From positions 1 through 43,566 of the forward strand of contig CAIWVW010000059.1 of assembly GCA_903916255.1 (NCBI GenBank): a stretch of DNA of 43,566 bases. The letters run 5' to 3'. This DNA is from an uncultured Bacteroidota bacterium (GTDB taxonomy: Bacteria; Bacteroidota; Bacteroidia; JABEUT01). This document shows, piece after piece, positions 1 through 8,719 of the stretch (position 1 is its first letter; the number at the start of each line of letters is the position of its first letter). Below the pieces are notes generated by a model. It saw nothing but the letters and a program-made list of their open reading frames with translations. It was not told the DNA's origin and ran no database searches. The position numbers and the translations under genes are program-made.

Positions 1-195
1 AAATTCGAGCATTGAAATTTCGGAAACCAATATTATCATCGACTTGGAGGACGGACGGTTTTTTATTTCAAACACACGGCTAACAGCCGCCTCATGGGTA
101 GCATCGCAGCCAATACCCCAAATGGTATCGGTAGGATAAAGGATGGTTCCTCCTTGCTTTAAAACACGAATGGATTGTTTTACTTCATCAAACAT
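1..195 (-). CDS. Sua5/YciO/YrdC-family protein, probable threonylcarbamoyl-AMP synthase (N-terminus, cut by window edge)
   Basis: Reading the minus strand from an ATG at 195 gives 65 residues that run off the window start. The segment QGGTILYPTDTIWGIGCDA followed by KNRPSSKSM is the N-terminal signature of the Sua5/YciO/YrdC fold. These enzymes make threonylcarbamoyl-AMP from threonine, bicarbonate and ATP for the t6A37 modification of tRNA. The conserved Lys/Arg/Lys cluster (K-x-R-x3-K) that binds substrate is visible at about residues 46-51. The gene lies downstream of the three TMTC-like genes on the same strand, after a 62-bp gap that holds a dispersed repeat. The C-terminus is not in the window, so a short TsaC/YciO type cannot be told from a full Sua5. 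Confidence 0.85.
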   Translation of the reverse strand, partial: MFDEVKQSIRVLKQGGTILYPTDTIWGIGCDATHEAAVSRVFEIKNRPSSKSMIILVSEISMLEF

Positions 196-224
196 CGACT
201 CTTAAATATTAATCATATAAGGTA

Positions 225-250
225 AGATTGCTTCGTTCCTCGCAATGACG
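225..250 (-). repeat. Dispersed repeat, CATTGCGAGGAACGAAGC family (copy 1)
   Basis: The 26 bp here are the exact reverse complement of 33314-33339. On the minus strand the core reads CATTGCGAGGAACGAAGC. Similar sequences are known as intergenic repeats in many bacterial genomes. This copy fills most of the 62-bp gap between the Sua5-like gene and the first TMTC-like gene. Confidence 0.85.
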
Positions 251-257
251 TATTTCA

Positions 258-2519
258 TTAACGAGTGGCTCTTTGCAGTCTTGCCAAATACTCAGCCGGA
301 ACAGGAGATTTATTCTGATTAGCCATCAAAGCATACTTCAATGCATCCGATTCGCGGTGAAGTTTATCATACGCAGTAGAAAGATTAAACATACACTCTC
401 CATTGTTTGGCTGAAACTCCAATACCTTCAAATAATCTTTTACAGCCATTTCCGCATTGCCGCCATTAAGGAAGCAGTTGCCCTGCATCATATAATTAGA
501 TGGGTCCTTAGGTAGTTTCTGAATAAGCTTTCCATAATGGATAACAGCATCATTTAATTGACCCACCTGCATTTCGGTACGGGCAACTTCCATTAATACC
601 CCATCTTGTGTGGTATCCAATTTGTATGCCTTTCTGAAATTAGCCAGGGCAATATCGAATTTCCCAAGATTGGCATACGTTACACCAAGGTTGTTATAAA
701 TGGTGGCATCGGTACTGTCATATTTAATGGCCATAGCAAAACAGTATAGGGCAGAATCGATTTGCTTGCGCATACCGTAAATATTGCCCATGTTGCGGTA
801 AACTCCGGCTTGGTCGGTATGCAACCGTATCAACGTAGCATAAGGAACATATGCTTTATCATATTTGCCGCTGTCGGCAAGGTAGTCGCCCAAGTTTAAA
901 TAAGGTAACTGCGAGGTTTCATGACTCTTTACTATTATATCGCCCCAAAAAGTTTCGGGGTTGTGCCATACCAATGTTCGTTCATAGCACATGTAGCCAA
1001 ACGTTGCACAAATAAGTCCCAGCCCGCCTTGTATGGCAACATGGTAACTTTTGTTTTTGTACCATAGCCAGTGAGCCATGTAAACAAGCAGAAATATCAA
1101 CCCGAAATAAGAGACATAACTATACCTGTCGGACATGATGGTAGTTCCGGCCGAAAGGAATTGCAAAATGAAAACCAGATTGGCAAAGTAAAACCCGATG
1201 CTGAATAAGGCAACCCTGAAGAGGTCATTGTTTTTGCGGGTTAGTATAAGCGGAATAGCGATAATTGCAAGGGCACAAAAGGGAGCGGCATAATAGAACG
1301 TGGGTAGGAAGTGGTCGCTTGTAAGCCCCGGATAAGGATAATACCCACATAGGTTAGAAGGAACGAAAGCATCGACCGTGTACATAGTAAATGCATAACT
1401 CGATATGAGCAGTTTTTGAATTACAGAATATCCATGCGTGAAAACGACTGTGTTATGCCCTATTTCGAGTATAATGGATTGCAAACCCGATAAAAAACAA
1501 ATTATCCAAAACGCCCATTTTTCAAGGCCCAGTTTAAACAAAGCTTTTGTTTCCCTTACCAGCCATGACCCAGTTTTGGGCATGAACATCAGGTCGCGCT
1601 TTAATAATAAATCAACAGCTAAAATAGAGAGCGGAAAAGATACCGCCATCGGTTTAGAAAATAGTGACAGCAGGAAAAACTCCAGCACATAAAAAAGTTC
1701 GATTCTAAATTTCTTGAATTTAGCTTCCGCCAGAATAGCCCCTGAAAGCAGAACTAAAAAGACAATAAATATCATCGGTATCCAAACGGAATAGTTATGG
1801 CTTTTAAGGGCAAAATCAAGCGTAAATTCTTTCAAACCGAAAATCCCCCAGACGCAACCAAGCGCCAATGCTATATTCAGGTAAAGCATCCATCTGAATT
1901 TGGCACCTTCGGTATATCGCACGTACATGATAAGCCCAAGGAAATAGAAAACGGAATACATTACGTCCTTACGCTCGGCAACCCATGCCACTGATTCCAC
2001 ATGCATAGGATGTATACCATGAATCAGCGAACCGACAGCCACCAGCCAGGGAATAGCCCTAATCGTTTTATAGCCCACCTTAATCATGGCATCCATTAAG
2101 GTTTTAGTAAAAAAGAATATGATGATTGCATTTAAAATATGCAGCAGCACTTGTGTGAAATAATAACCTTCCGGGTTAAGTTGCGAGAATTGGTAGTTCG
2201 CCGCATAGGTAAGCATGGTAAGCGGATGATAATAGTTCAGCGTAATGTCGTGAAACAACATATTATAGACATTAGACGCAGAGAAAGAAGTGATATATTT
2301 ATCTTTAGTAACATAAATCCAGTCGTCCCAATTAAGAAACTGGTTGTGGAGCGTATAGTGAAAACAAATAAAGGTAATAATGGAAACACCTGCAAGCAGC
2401 ATGAGATTCATGTCGCGGCTATTCATAGAAGATTGCTTAACCTGAACCTGTTCTCTTGGTTTTGCAGCCGTTGGATTAGCTCTTTTAGGAATATTTTTCT
2501 TCTGATTATTCATCGTCAT
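258..2519 (-). CDS. TMTC-like GT-C membrane glycosyltransferase with C-terminal TPRs (paralog 1)
   Basis: 753 residues: a basic cytoplasmic tail (1-38), many hydrophobic segments to about residue 530, then about six TPR units to the C-terminus. Conserved motifs are NWDD in the first extracytoplasmic loop (D65-D66), HPLTM (98-102), an HPMHVESVAW block ending in ERKD (170-185), FSKP (287-290) and SDRYSY further on. Their order matches the eukaryotic TMTC O-mannosyltransferases (GT-C fold plus TPRs), where the first-loop acidic pair is the expected catalytic site. By analogy it would move a sugar from a lipid carrier to exported protein; donor and target are unknown. It is last of three tandem paralogs, 10 bp after paralog 2. 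It has about 60 extra residues (roughly 205-285), including one or two hydrophobic segments, between ERKD and FSKP that the other two lack. Confidence 0.8.
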   Translation of the reverse strand: MTMNNQKKNIPKRANPTAAKPREQVQVKQSSMNSRDMNLMLLAGVSIITFICFHYTLHNQFLNWDDWIYVTKDKYITSFSASNVYNMLFHDITLNYYHPLTMLTYAANYQFSQLNPEGYYFTQVLLHILNAIIIFFFTKTLMDAMIKVGYKTIRAIPWLVAVGSLIHGIHPMHVESVAWVAERKDVMYSVFYFLGLIMYVRYTEGAKFRWMLYLNIALALGCVWGIFGLKEFTLDFALKSHNYSVWIPMIFIVFLVLLSGAILAEAKFKKFRIELFYVLEFFLLSLFSKPMAVSFPLSILAVDLLLKRDLMFMPKTGSWLVRETKALFKLGLEKWAFWIICFLSGLQSIILEIGHNTVVFTHGYSVIQKLLISSYAFTMYTVDAFVPSNLCGYYPYPGLTSDHFLPTFYYAAPFCALAIIAIPLILTRKNNDLFRVALFSIGFYFANLVFILQFLSAGTTIMSDRYSYVSYFGLIFLLVYMAHWLWYKNKSYHVAIQGGLGLICATFGYMCYERTLVWHNPETFWGDIIVKSHETSQLPYLNLGDYLADSGKYDKAYVPYATLIRLHTDQAGVYRNMGNIYGMRKQIDSALYCFAMAIKYDSTDATIYNNLGVTYANLGKFDIALANFRKAYKLDTTQDGVLMEVARTEMQVGQLNDAVIHYGKLIQKLPKDPSNYMMQGNCFLNGGNAEMAVKDYLKVLEFQPNNGECMFNLSTAYDKLHRESDALKYALMANQNKSPVPAEYLARLQRATR

Positions 2520-2529
2520 TTAAAAACTA

Positions 2530-4680
2530 TTACCCTCCTGATTTTGCCAATTTTTGCAGTTCCGGCAAATAGGTGTCGGCCAGTTTAAACCCATATTGCT
2601 GCGCCCGTTGGGCATATTCTATCGCCTTCGAATACTGTTTCTGCGCTTTATAGGCAAGCGATAAATCAAACAAGCAACCATTATTTTTCGGATTGGCATT
2701 TATCTCCCGCATAAAATCATCGATAGATTCCTTCATTTTGCCCATATTAAATTCAGCTATTCCACGTTTAAAATAGTAATCGTGGTTATTGGGGTCGATA
2801 GCAATAAGGCGGTTGTAATCGGCAACTGCGGCAGGGTAATCCTTCACTCCATCCAAATAGGTATAGCCTCGGTTTTCAAGCAATTTTTGGTTCGTGGAAT
2901 CCATGTGAAAGGCATGGTTGTAATCGCGCATGGCGCTATCGTTAAAACCCATACGGGAATAGGTAATAGCCCGGTCGAGGTAAGTGTCGAAATTCTTACT
3001 GTCAAGCGATAAAGATTTGGTATACTCCTCCAACGATTTTTTATAATTATTTCGTATTGCCCAAATATTTCCGAGATTGCTGTAAACCCCGGCATCTTTG
3101 CTTTTTATATTCTCCAATACCACATAATTCATATAGGCGCTGTCGTAATCGGGTGGAGTTTTATCCTGCACATAATAATTGCCTAAGTTTTTATATGCCG
3201 TTTCTACCCCCTGATGGACATGTATTACATATTGCGAATGGCCGGGATTATAAACCGTATCGATAGTTGCAGGGTACTTTTTAATAACATCCATCCACAA
3301 TGTTTTAGTGCTGTGCCAAACCTCTGTACGTGCCTCGCATAAGTATGCATACATGCATGAATAGGCCACCAAAAATATAATCACCGGTGTTTTTAAGGCA
3401 GGCACTTTATTCATTAAATAATAGGCAAGAAAAACGAGCATAAACACAAACCCGACATAAGAAGCATAGCTGTAACGGTCGGCCATAATAGACGGGCCTG
3501 AAGAAACAATCTGCAAAATGAATAATACATTGAAGAAGTAATATCCAAAACCAAATAACACAACCCTGAAAAAGTTTTCGCCCTGTTTGTAGGCAAAATA
3601 AAAAACCGAAACCGTAAGCAACACAGCTACTAAAGGGGCCAGGTAAAAATAATATGGCAGGTTATTTGCTTCGGTCAGTTCAGGATAGGGATAGAATGAA
3701 CAAAGATGAAAAGGTGCAAACAACTTACCGATATACATCAGGTAGTTTACACCCGCAAAGGAGATATGCTGAAGCATTGTAAATACGGTGGAAGAGGTAA
3801 TAGAGCCGCTTTCCTTCTGTAATATGAACGTATATATACCAAAGCAGAATGAGACAATTAAAAATGGTATTTTATTTATTACCAGTTTCCAGCCAACTAT
3901 AAATAGTTTTGAAATCAGGCTTCCTTCTTTGGGTTCAAACTGTTTGTCTCTTTTCAGTAAAATATCCAGTGCAAAAAGTGAAAGCGGGAAAACAACGGCT
4001 AAAGGCTTTGATACAAGTGCCAATGCAAAAAACAAAATTACCGATACCATTTGAATGGTTTTGCCTTCCATAATATAGCGTACATACATTATCATACCGA
4101 GCAGGTAGAAAACCAAATAAAGCACATCCTTGCGTTCGGCAATCCAAGATACAGATTCCACATGCATGGGGTGAATGCCGTGCCAGAGGGCACATAATCC
4201 GGCCAGATAAGGAATGCCCTGAATTTTTCCATAGCCTTTTTTCACCATGGCATTCAGGATAATAACAGAGAGATAGAAAATCAATCCGGTGTTAATTAAA
4301 TGCAATAAAATATTCACAACATAATAAGACTCGGGGCTCAAGCCTGAATACTTATAATTAAGAGCGATAGTAAGCATTGTAAGCGGATGGTAATATGCTA
4401 TACCGGCCGATGTCATTAATATGCTATGCAGATTAGCAGACAGGTTTTTTATGTAGGCGTTTTCGTAGATATATAAACCGTCATCCCAATTTGTAAATTG
4501 ATTATGCAGGGTAAGGTGGTAGCACCAGTAGGTTATTATCAAAATACCGCCCAGCAAAGCATAGTTGAGCCATACCGGATATTCAGGCAGAATGGCAACC
4601 TTCACTTTTGGAACCGGTTGGGCACCTTTTTGAGTTGTTTTGCCTGAAGGCTTGTTATATTTCTGGTTTTTACCACTCAT
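2530..4680 (-). CDS. TMTC-like GT-C membrane glycosyltransferase with C-terminal TPRs (paralog 2)
   Basis: 716 residues with the same plan as its neighbours: basic N-tail, about ten hydrophobic segments, then about six TPRs from residue 490. NWDD (D66-D67), HPLTML, HPMHVESVSW-AERKD, VSKPLAV and MADRYSY are all present, so the predicted active-site loop is intact. The TPR unit is typical (for example GVYSNLGNIWAIRNNYKKSL). In TMTC-type enzymes the TPRs lie on the extracytoplasmic side and may present the acceptor; that placement is inferred here. The gene sits 47 bp after paralog 3 and 10 bp before paralog 1, so the three are probably co-transcribed. Bacterial members are usually annotated only as tetratricopeptide repeat proteins. 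Confidence 0.8.
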   Translation of the reverse strand: MSGKNQKYNKPSGKTTQKGAQPVPKVKVAILPEYPVWLNYALLGGILIITYWCYHLTLHNQFTNWDDGLYIYENAYIKNLSANLHSILMTSAGIAYYHPLTMLTIALNYKYSGLSPESYYVVNILLHLINTGLIFYLSVIILNAMVKKGYGKIQGIPYLAGLCALWHGIHPMHVESVSWIAERKDVLYLVFYLLGMIMYVRYIMEGKTIQMVSVILFFALALVSKPLAVVFPLSLFALDILLKRDKQFEPKEGSLISKLFIVGWKLVINKIPFLIVSFCFGIYTFILQKESGSITSSTVFTMLQHISFAGVNYLMYIGKLFAPFHLCSFYPYPELTEANNLPYYFYLAPLVAVLLTVSVFYFAYKQGENFFRVVLFGFGYYFFNVLFILQIVSSGPSIMADRYSYASYVGFVFMLVFLAYYLMNKVPALKTPVIIFLVAYSCMYAYLCEARTEVWHSTKTLWMDVIKKYPATIDTVYNPGHSQYVIHVHQGVETAYKNLGNYYVQDKTPPDYDSAYMNYVVLENIKSKDAGVYSNLGNIWAIRNNYKKSLEEYTKSLSLDSKNFDTYLDRAITYSRMGFNDSAMRDYNHAFHMDSTNQKLLENRGYTYLDGVKDYPAAVADYNRLIAIDPNNHDYYFKRGIAEFNMGKMKESIDDFMREINANPKNNGCLFDLSLAYKAQKQYSKAIEYAQRAQQYGFKLADTYLPELQKLAKSGG

Positions 4681-4727
4681 TCAGCCTGCGAATTTACATT
4701 TTCCCCGAAAATATGCGTTTTCTTTTT

Positions 4728-6749
4728 TTAGGGAATATTCAGTCTTGCTTTAAGCAGTTTAATGTATTCGGCAGGAACATCATATTGCGCACTTTGTGCC
4801 AGTTCGGCATATTTATATGCGCTTTTAAAATCGCCGGCACGGTTATATGCTATCGATATATAAAACATACATTCCGAATCGTGTGGTGCAATTTGAAGAT
4901 TGTGTACAAAATCATCCATTGCATTTTTTGCATCTCCTTTGTCAAACTCAGCTACTCCTCTGTAGTGGTAATAACCCGGATTTGCCGGATTGATTTCTAT
5001 TGCCTTGTTATAGTAGTTTATGGAACTGTCGAACTGGTGAGCATTTAAATAGGTAAATGCAATGTTCCGCATCAGGATTTCTGAATTCGGATTGATATGG
5101 AATGAGTGACTATAATCTTTAACGGCAAGGTCATATTGGCCCATGGCCGAATACGTAATAGCCCTGTCGAGATAATTATTCGGGTCGTTACTGTCAATCT
5201 TTATTGCTTCCGCATAGTAAGCCAGCGATAATTTATACTCCTTTTTTGCGCCCAGCAGGCTGCCCATGTTGCAATATACCTGCGGGTCGCCGGTTTGCAA
5301 ATCGATAGCTTCTTTATAATTATCATAAGCCTTGTCCAAATTCCGGTGCTCGAAATAATAGTTACCCAAATTATTATAGGCTTTAATTATGCGGTGCGGA
5401 TATTGCTTTATTACATCAGTCCACAGGGTTTCTGAATTATGCCATACCAATGTTCTTTCGTAACAAAGGAAAGCGAACAAAAGCATGTAAACAGATACAA
5501 AAACCACTGTTATTATCCTGAATAATTCTCCTTTCAGAATAACTTTATAAATAAAATACGCTAAGGGAAAGAATACTCCAAAATAGGATACGTAACTATA
5601 TCGGTCTGCCATAATATTCGGCCCTGAGCCAATAATTTGGGAAACCATAACCATATTGAAAAAATAAAAACTGACACCGAAAAACACAATTCTGAAATCA
5701 TTTTTACCCGAGCGCCATGAAAGATATAAGGGAATACCAGCAACCAGTAAAGCAATAAGTGGAGAAAAATAAAATAAAACCGGCAATCCGCCCGAAGCAT
5801 TTGTAAACTCCGGATATGGGTAATATGCGCTTTGCGGGTAAGGAATAAACGCCTTAACAACATACATATAGAACCCGTAGGAGGCAAAAAGAAAGCGCTG
5901 AAATAAATTATAAACTTGATGTTCCTGCACAGCACCCGAGGCCTTCGCCGAAAAATAAGTCAACGCGGCAGACAAAACAAAAACGGTTATGAAAGGGACC
6001 TTTTCCCATAAAATTTTCTGGATGGAATCCCTTAAATCCCTTTTCAGCAAAAAATCTAATGCCAGCAATGAAAATGGGAACACACCTGCAATAGGCTTGG
6101 AAAGTAAGGAAAGAATAAAACACACAAACACCAAAAACAACCACTTATATTTTCCCGTTTTAACTTCCAGATAATGGATATAGACTATCATACCGGCGAA
6201 ATAGAAAAAGGCGTATAACACATCTTTTCTATCCGAAATCCATGAAACGGATTCCACATGCATAGGATGGATTGCATATGCCAATGTGCAGAAAAACGCC
6301 AACCATATCTTATAGTTTTGAATTTTAAATTTCGAGTTTTGAAGGGAAAAATATCCTTGCTTTTCTATAGCATCGAATAGCTTTAAGGCAAGGAAAAACA
6401 TGAGGCAACAATCCATTAAATGGATAACAATGTTGGTTACATAATAGGACTGTGGCGTTATTCCGGAAAAATGGTAATTAATGGCATATGATATCATCGT
6501 CAGCGGAAAATGATAATCGCCTGTTATATCATAAAACAACATCTTCTTAAGGTTGGCCGCTGAAAATGATTTTATAAAAATATTTTGAGGAACAAGGCGG
6601 GTATCATCCCAATTTGTAAACTCGTTATGAATGGAATAATGATAACATAAAAACGTAACAATAACGATACCCAAAGGCAAAGCCCATAATAAAACATGGC
6701 CTGTTCTTTTTTCCTTTGCAGGCTTATTTTGCTGGGGAGATACTTTCAT
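4728..6749 (-). CDS. TMTC-like GT-C membrane glycosyltransferase with C-terminal TPRs (paralog 3)
   Basis: 673 residues, the shortest and first-transcribed of the trio. NWDD (D48-D49), FPLTMISYAINY, HPMHVESVSW-SDRKD, LSKP and MADRYSY mark the GT-C core; six or so TPRs begin at about residue 440 (KAYNNLGNYYFEHRNLDKAY). Between the second hydrophobic block and HPMHVESV it has an insertion, QNSKFKIQNYK, that paralogs 1 and 2 lack. The peptide is the translation of a simple AT-rich repeat (see 6311-6345). The gene begins 14 bp after the dapD stop, suggesting read-through from the dapD promoter. A role in surface protein or polysaccharide glycosylation is inferred from family membership only. Confidence 0.8.
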   Translation of the reverse strand: MKVSPQQNKPAKEKRTGHVLLWALPLGIVIVTFLCYHYSIHNEFTNWDDTRLVPQNIFIKSFSAANLKKMLFYDITGDYHFPLTMISYAINYHFSGITPQSYYVTNIVIHLMDCCLMFFLALKLFDAIEKQGYFSLQNSKFKIQNYKIWLAFFCTLAYAIHPMHVESVSWISDRKDVLYAFFYFAGMIVYIHYLEVKTGKYKWLFLVFVCFILSLLSKPIAGVFPFSLLALDFLLKRDLRDSIQKILWEKVPFITVFVLSAALTYFSAKASGAVQEHQVYNLFQRFLFASYGFYMYVVKAFIPYPQSAYYPYPEFTNASGGLPVLFYFSPLIALLVAGIPLYLSWRSGKNDFRIVFFGVSFYFFNMVMVSQIIGSGPNIMADRYSYVSYFGVFFPLAYFIYKVILKGELFRIITVVFVSVYMLLFAFLCYERTLVWHNSETLWTDVIKQYPHRIIKAYNNLGNYYFEHRNLDKAYDNYKEAIDLQTGDPQVYCNMGSLLGAKKEYKLSLAYYAEAIKIDSNDPNNYLDRAITYSAMGQYDLAVKDYSHSFHINPNSEILMRNIAFTYLNAHQFDSSINYYNKAIEINPANPGYYHYRGVAEFDKGDAKNAMDDFVHNLQIAPHDSECMFYISIAYNRAGDFKSAYKYAELAQSAQYDVPAEYIKLLKARLNIP
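6311..6345 (-). repeat. AT-rich simple repeat inserted in TMTC-like paralog 3
   Basis: Two near copies of TTTTGAA-TTT-type units lie head to tail and translate on the minus strand as QNSKFKIQNYK. Both neighbouring paralogs lack these residues at the aligned place (GYKTIRAIPWL and GYGKIQGIPYL), so the segment was gained in frame. Confidence 0.6.
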
Positions 6750-6763
6750 CCAAAATTTAGTTT

Positions 6764-7579
6764 TTAAACCGGGACATGGTAATCCCTCAACACATCATTT
6801 AACGATGTTTTTGTATCGGTACTTTCTTTGCGCTTACCTATTATCAATGCGCAGTTAACATGATAATTCCCTGCCGGAAATTTCTTTTCATATGACCCCG
6901 GAATTACTACCGAGCGTGCCGGGACCACTCCCTTATATTCAATGGGGGTATCGCCGCTAACATCTATTATTTTGGTAGATTGGGTAAGCACTACATTTGC
7001 ACCCAACACGGCTTCTTTTTCAACGCGCACACCTTCCACTACTATACAACGGGAACCTACAAAACAGTTATCTTCAATAATTACGGGTGCAGCTTGCGGT
7101 GGTTCCAGCACCCCTCCTATTCCAACCCCTCCGCTTAAATGCACATTTTTACCAATTTGCGCACATGAACCTACGGTGGCCCAGGTATCAATCATAGTAC
7201 CTGTATCTACATACGCGCCAATATTTACATAGGAAGGCATCATGATAACACCCGGGGCCAGATATGAACCATACCTGGCAATGCCATGCGGGGCAACCCG
7301 AACGCCTCTGTCGGCATAATCCTTTTTAAGCGGTATCTTATCAAAAAACTCTATTTCCCCTGCTTCAATCTTTCGGGAGGTCTGAGTCATAAAATAAAGC
7401 AAAATTGCTTTCTTCACCCATTCATTAACCTTCCATTCACTTCCTGTTGGTTCTGCAACACGCAATAAGCCTCTGTCCAGCATGTCTATAACGCTTAATA
7501 TGGTACTTTTAGGTTCAAAATCCTTCAGCAACTCCCTGTTTTCCCAAACCCTATTAATAATTTCCATTTCTTCGCTCAT
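6764..7579 (-). CDS. dapD: 2,3,4,5-tetrahydropyridine-2,6-dicarboxylate N-succinyltransferase
   Basis: 271 residues from ATG 7579 (MSEEMEIINRVW). An in-frame ATG at 7615 lies upstream of the -7 box at 7599-7606 and is rejected. The enzyme succinylates tetrahydrodipicolinate using succinyl-CoA in the succinylase branch of meso-DAP/lysine biosynthesis, in the cytoplasm. The left-handed beta-helix with hexapeptide repeats is clear from about residue 95, with the family signature GVGIGGVLEPPQAAPVII and FVGSRCIVVEGV, and a short C-terminal tail. Length matches DapD (about 270). It appears to be the first gene of a minus-strand operon with the three TMTC-like genes 14 bp downstream; no functional link with them is obvious. 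ruvX diverges from it across 70 bp. Confidence 0.93.
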   Translation of the reverse strand: MSEEMEIINRVWENRELLKDFEPKSTILSVIDMLDRGLLRVAEPTGSEWKVNEWVKKAILLYFMTQTSRKIEAGEIEFFDKIPLKKDYADRGVRVAPHGIARYGSYLAPGVIMMPSYVNIGAYVDTGTMIDTWATVGSCAQIGKNVHLSGGVGIGGVLEPPQAAPVIIEDNCFVGSRCIVVEGVRVEKEAVLGANVVLTQSTKIIDVSGDTPIEYKGVVPARSVVIPGSYEKKFPAGNYHVNCALIIGKRKESTDTKTSLNDVLRDYHVPV

Positions 7580-7598
7580 ACCGTTATATTTATAATGA

Positions 7599-7606
7599 CA
7601 AAGATA
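7599..7606 (-). promoter_or_regulatory. -7 box TATCTTTG for dapD
   Basis: TATCTTTG on the minus strand matches the Bacteroidota housekeeping -7 element TAnnTTTG, 19 bp before the chosen dapD start. No good -33 TTG at the usual spacing is seen, so the call rests on the -7 box alone. Confidence 0.45.
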
Positions 7607-7634
7607 GGAAATCAATGCCTCTCCCAGCTAATGT

Positions 7635-7642
7635 TAACTTTG
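7635..7642 (+). promoter_or_regulatory. -7 box TAACTTTG for ruvX
   Basis: TAACTTTG ends only 7 bp before the ruvX ATG, so the transcript would begin at or next to the start codon (leaderless or nearly so). It is divergent from the dapD box 29 bp away. No clear -33 element is seen. Confidence 0.4.
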
Positions 7643-7649
7643 CATTTCC

Positions 7650-8087
7650 ATGAAAAGGATACTCGCCATAGATTACGGGACAAAACGCACAGGAATTGCC
7701 GTTACCGATACGGAACAAATTATTGCGTCAGGACTCACTACCGTTAACACGCAGGAGATTTTCAAATTTCTTAACGATTATTTAATAAAAGAAAAAGTGG
7801 AATGTGCTGTAGTTGGCGAACCTAAGAATCTTGATAACACACCATCGGAAAGCGCAGCTTCCATTAATGAATTTATTAAAAAACTGAAAATAAAGCATCC
7901 TGATTTGACCATATACCGGATTGATGAACGCTTCACTTCAAAAATGGCATTTCAGGCTATGATAGCTGGCGGAGTGAAAAAGATGGACCGACGTAATAAG
8001 GGCACCATAGATATGGTTAGCGCTGCTATTATCCTACAATCATTTATGGAAATGAAAAAAGGAGGCAATCTTCCTGCACCCATTTAA
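7650..8087 (+). CDS. ruvX: Putative pre-16S rRNA nuclease / Holliday junction resolvase-like protein RuvX (YqgF)
   Basis: 145 residues with an RNase H-like fold of the YqgF family. The first acidic residue is in ILAIDYGTKRTGIAV (D7); GEPKNLDNTPSE and IDERFTS (D-E near residue 92) follow, and the last acidic residue is in the C-terminal segment NKGTIDMVSAAIIL. Length is usual for the family (135-150). The family processes the 5' end of 16S rRNA in E. coli and was first proposed as a Holliday junction resolvase. It heads a plus-strand cluster: def starts 42 bp after its stop. Confidence 0.9.
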   Translation: MKRILAIDYGTKRTGIAVTDTEQIIASGLTTVNTQEIFKFLNDYLIKEKVECAVVGEPKNLDNTPSESAASINEFIKKLKIKHPDLTIYRIDERFTSKMAFQAMIAGGVKKMDRRNKGTIDMVSAAIILQSFMEMKKGGNLPAPI

Positions 8088-8128
8088 CTTAGATTTCAAA
8101 TTACTTATTAATTTTGGCCTTTTTAACT

Positions 8129-8716
8129 ATGATATTACCTATTGTTGCATATGGCGACCCTGTTTTGAAAAAGAAAGCGGTGGATATTACGAAGGATTAT
8201 CCGGGGCTTTCCACTTTAATTGCAAACATGTTTGAAACCATGAATGTTGCTTTGGGTGTTGGGCTTGCCGCTCCTCAGGTTGGGGTATCCATTCGTTTGT
8301 TTATTATTGATGGCTCTCCCTATGTTAAAAGTGATGATGATGACGAGGAGGAAGAAGATGAGGAAGGCCTTAAAAATTTTAAGAAGATATTCATTAATGC
8401 GCAAATATTGAAAGAAGACGGCTCGGAATGGAAATTTAATGAAGGATGCCTGAGTATCCCAACCATTCGGGAAGATGTTGAAAGGAAGCCGAACTTGAGA
8501 ATCCGGTATGTGGATGAAAATTTTGTGCAACATGAAGAAGAATATAGCGGGATAAAGGCGCGCATTATCCAGCATGAATACGACCATATCGAAGGGGTTC
8601 TTTTTACTGACCGCATAAACCCCTTGCGCAAACGCTTGTTAAAACGCAAACTAACCGACATTTCCAAAGGAATTGTGGATGTGAAATACAGAATGAAATT
8701 CCCTTTTAAAAAATAG
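8129..8716 (+). CDS. def: Peptide deformylase
   Basis: 195 residues from ATG 8129 (MILPIVAYGDPVL); a TTG five codons upstream is not needed. It removes the formyl group from nascent N-terminal fMet. All three metalloprotease motifs are present: GVGLAAPQVG, EGCLS (metal-binding Cys) and HEYDH (two His ligands and the catalytic Glu). Between motifs I and II is an acidic run of Asp and Glu at about residues 68-79, encoded by a GAT/GAG/GAA-rich tract (about 8332-8364) and not part of the core fold. fmt, which makes the formylated initiator it acts on, lies 24 kb away in the same window. The next gene begins 3 bp after its stop. Confidence 0.94.
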   Translation: MILPIVAYGDPVLKKKAVDITKDYPGLSTLIANMFETMNVALGVGLAAPQVGVSIRLFIIDGSPYVKSDDDDEEEEDEEGLKNFKKIFINAQILKEDGSEWKFNEGCLSIPTIREDVERKPNLRIRYVDENFVQHEEEYSGIKARIIQHEYDHIEGVLFTDRINPLRKRLLKRKLTDISKGIVDVKYRMKFPFKK

Positions 8717-8719
8717 ATT

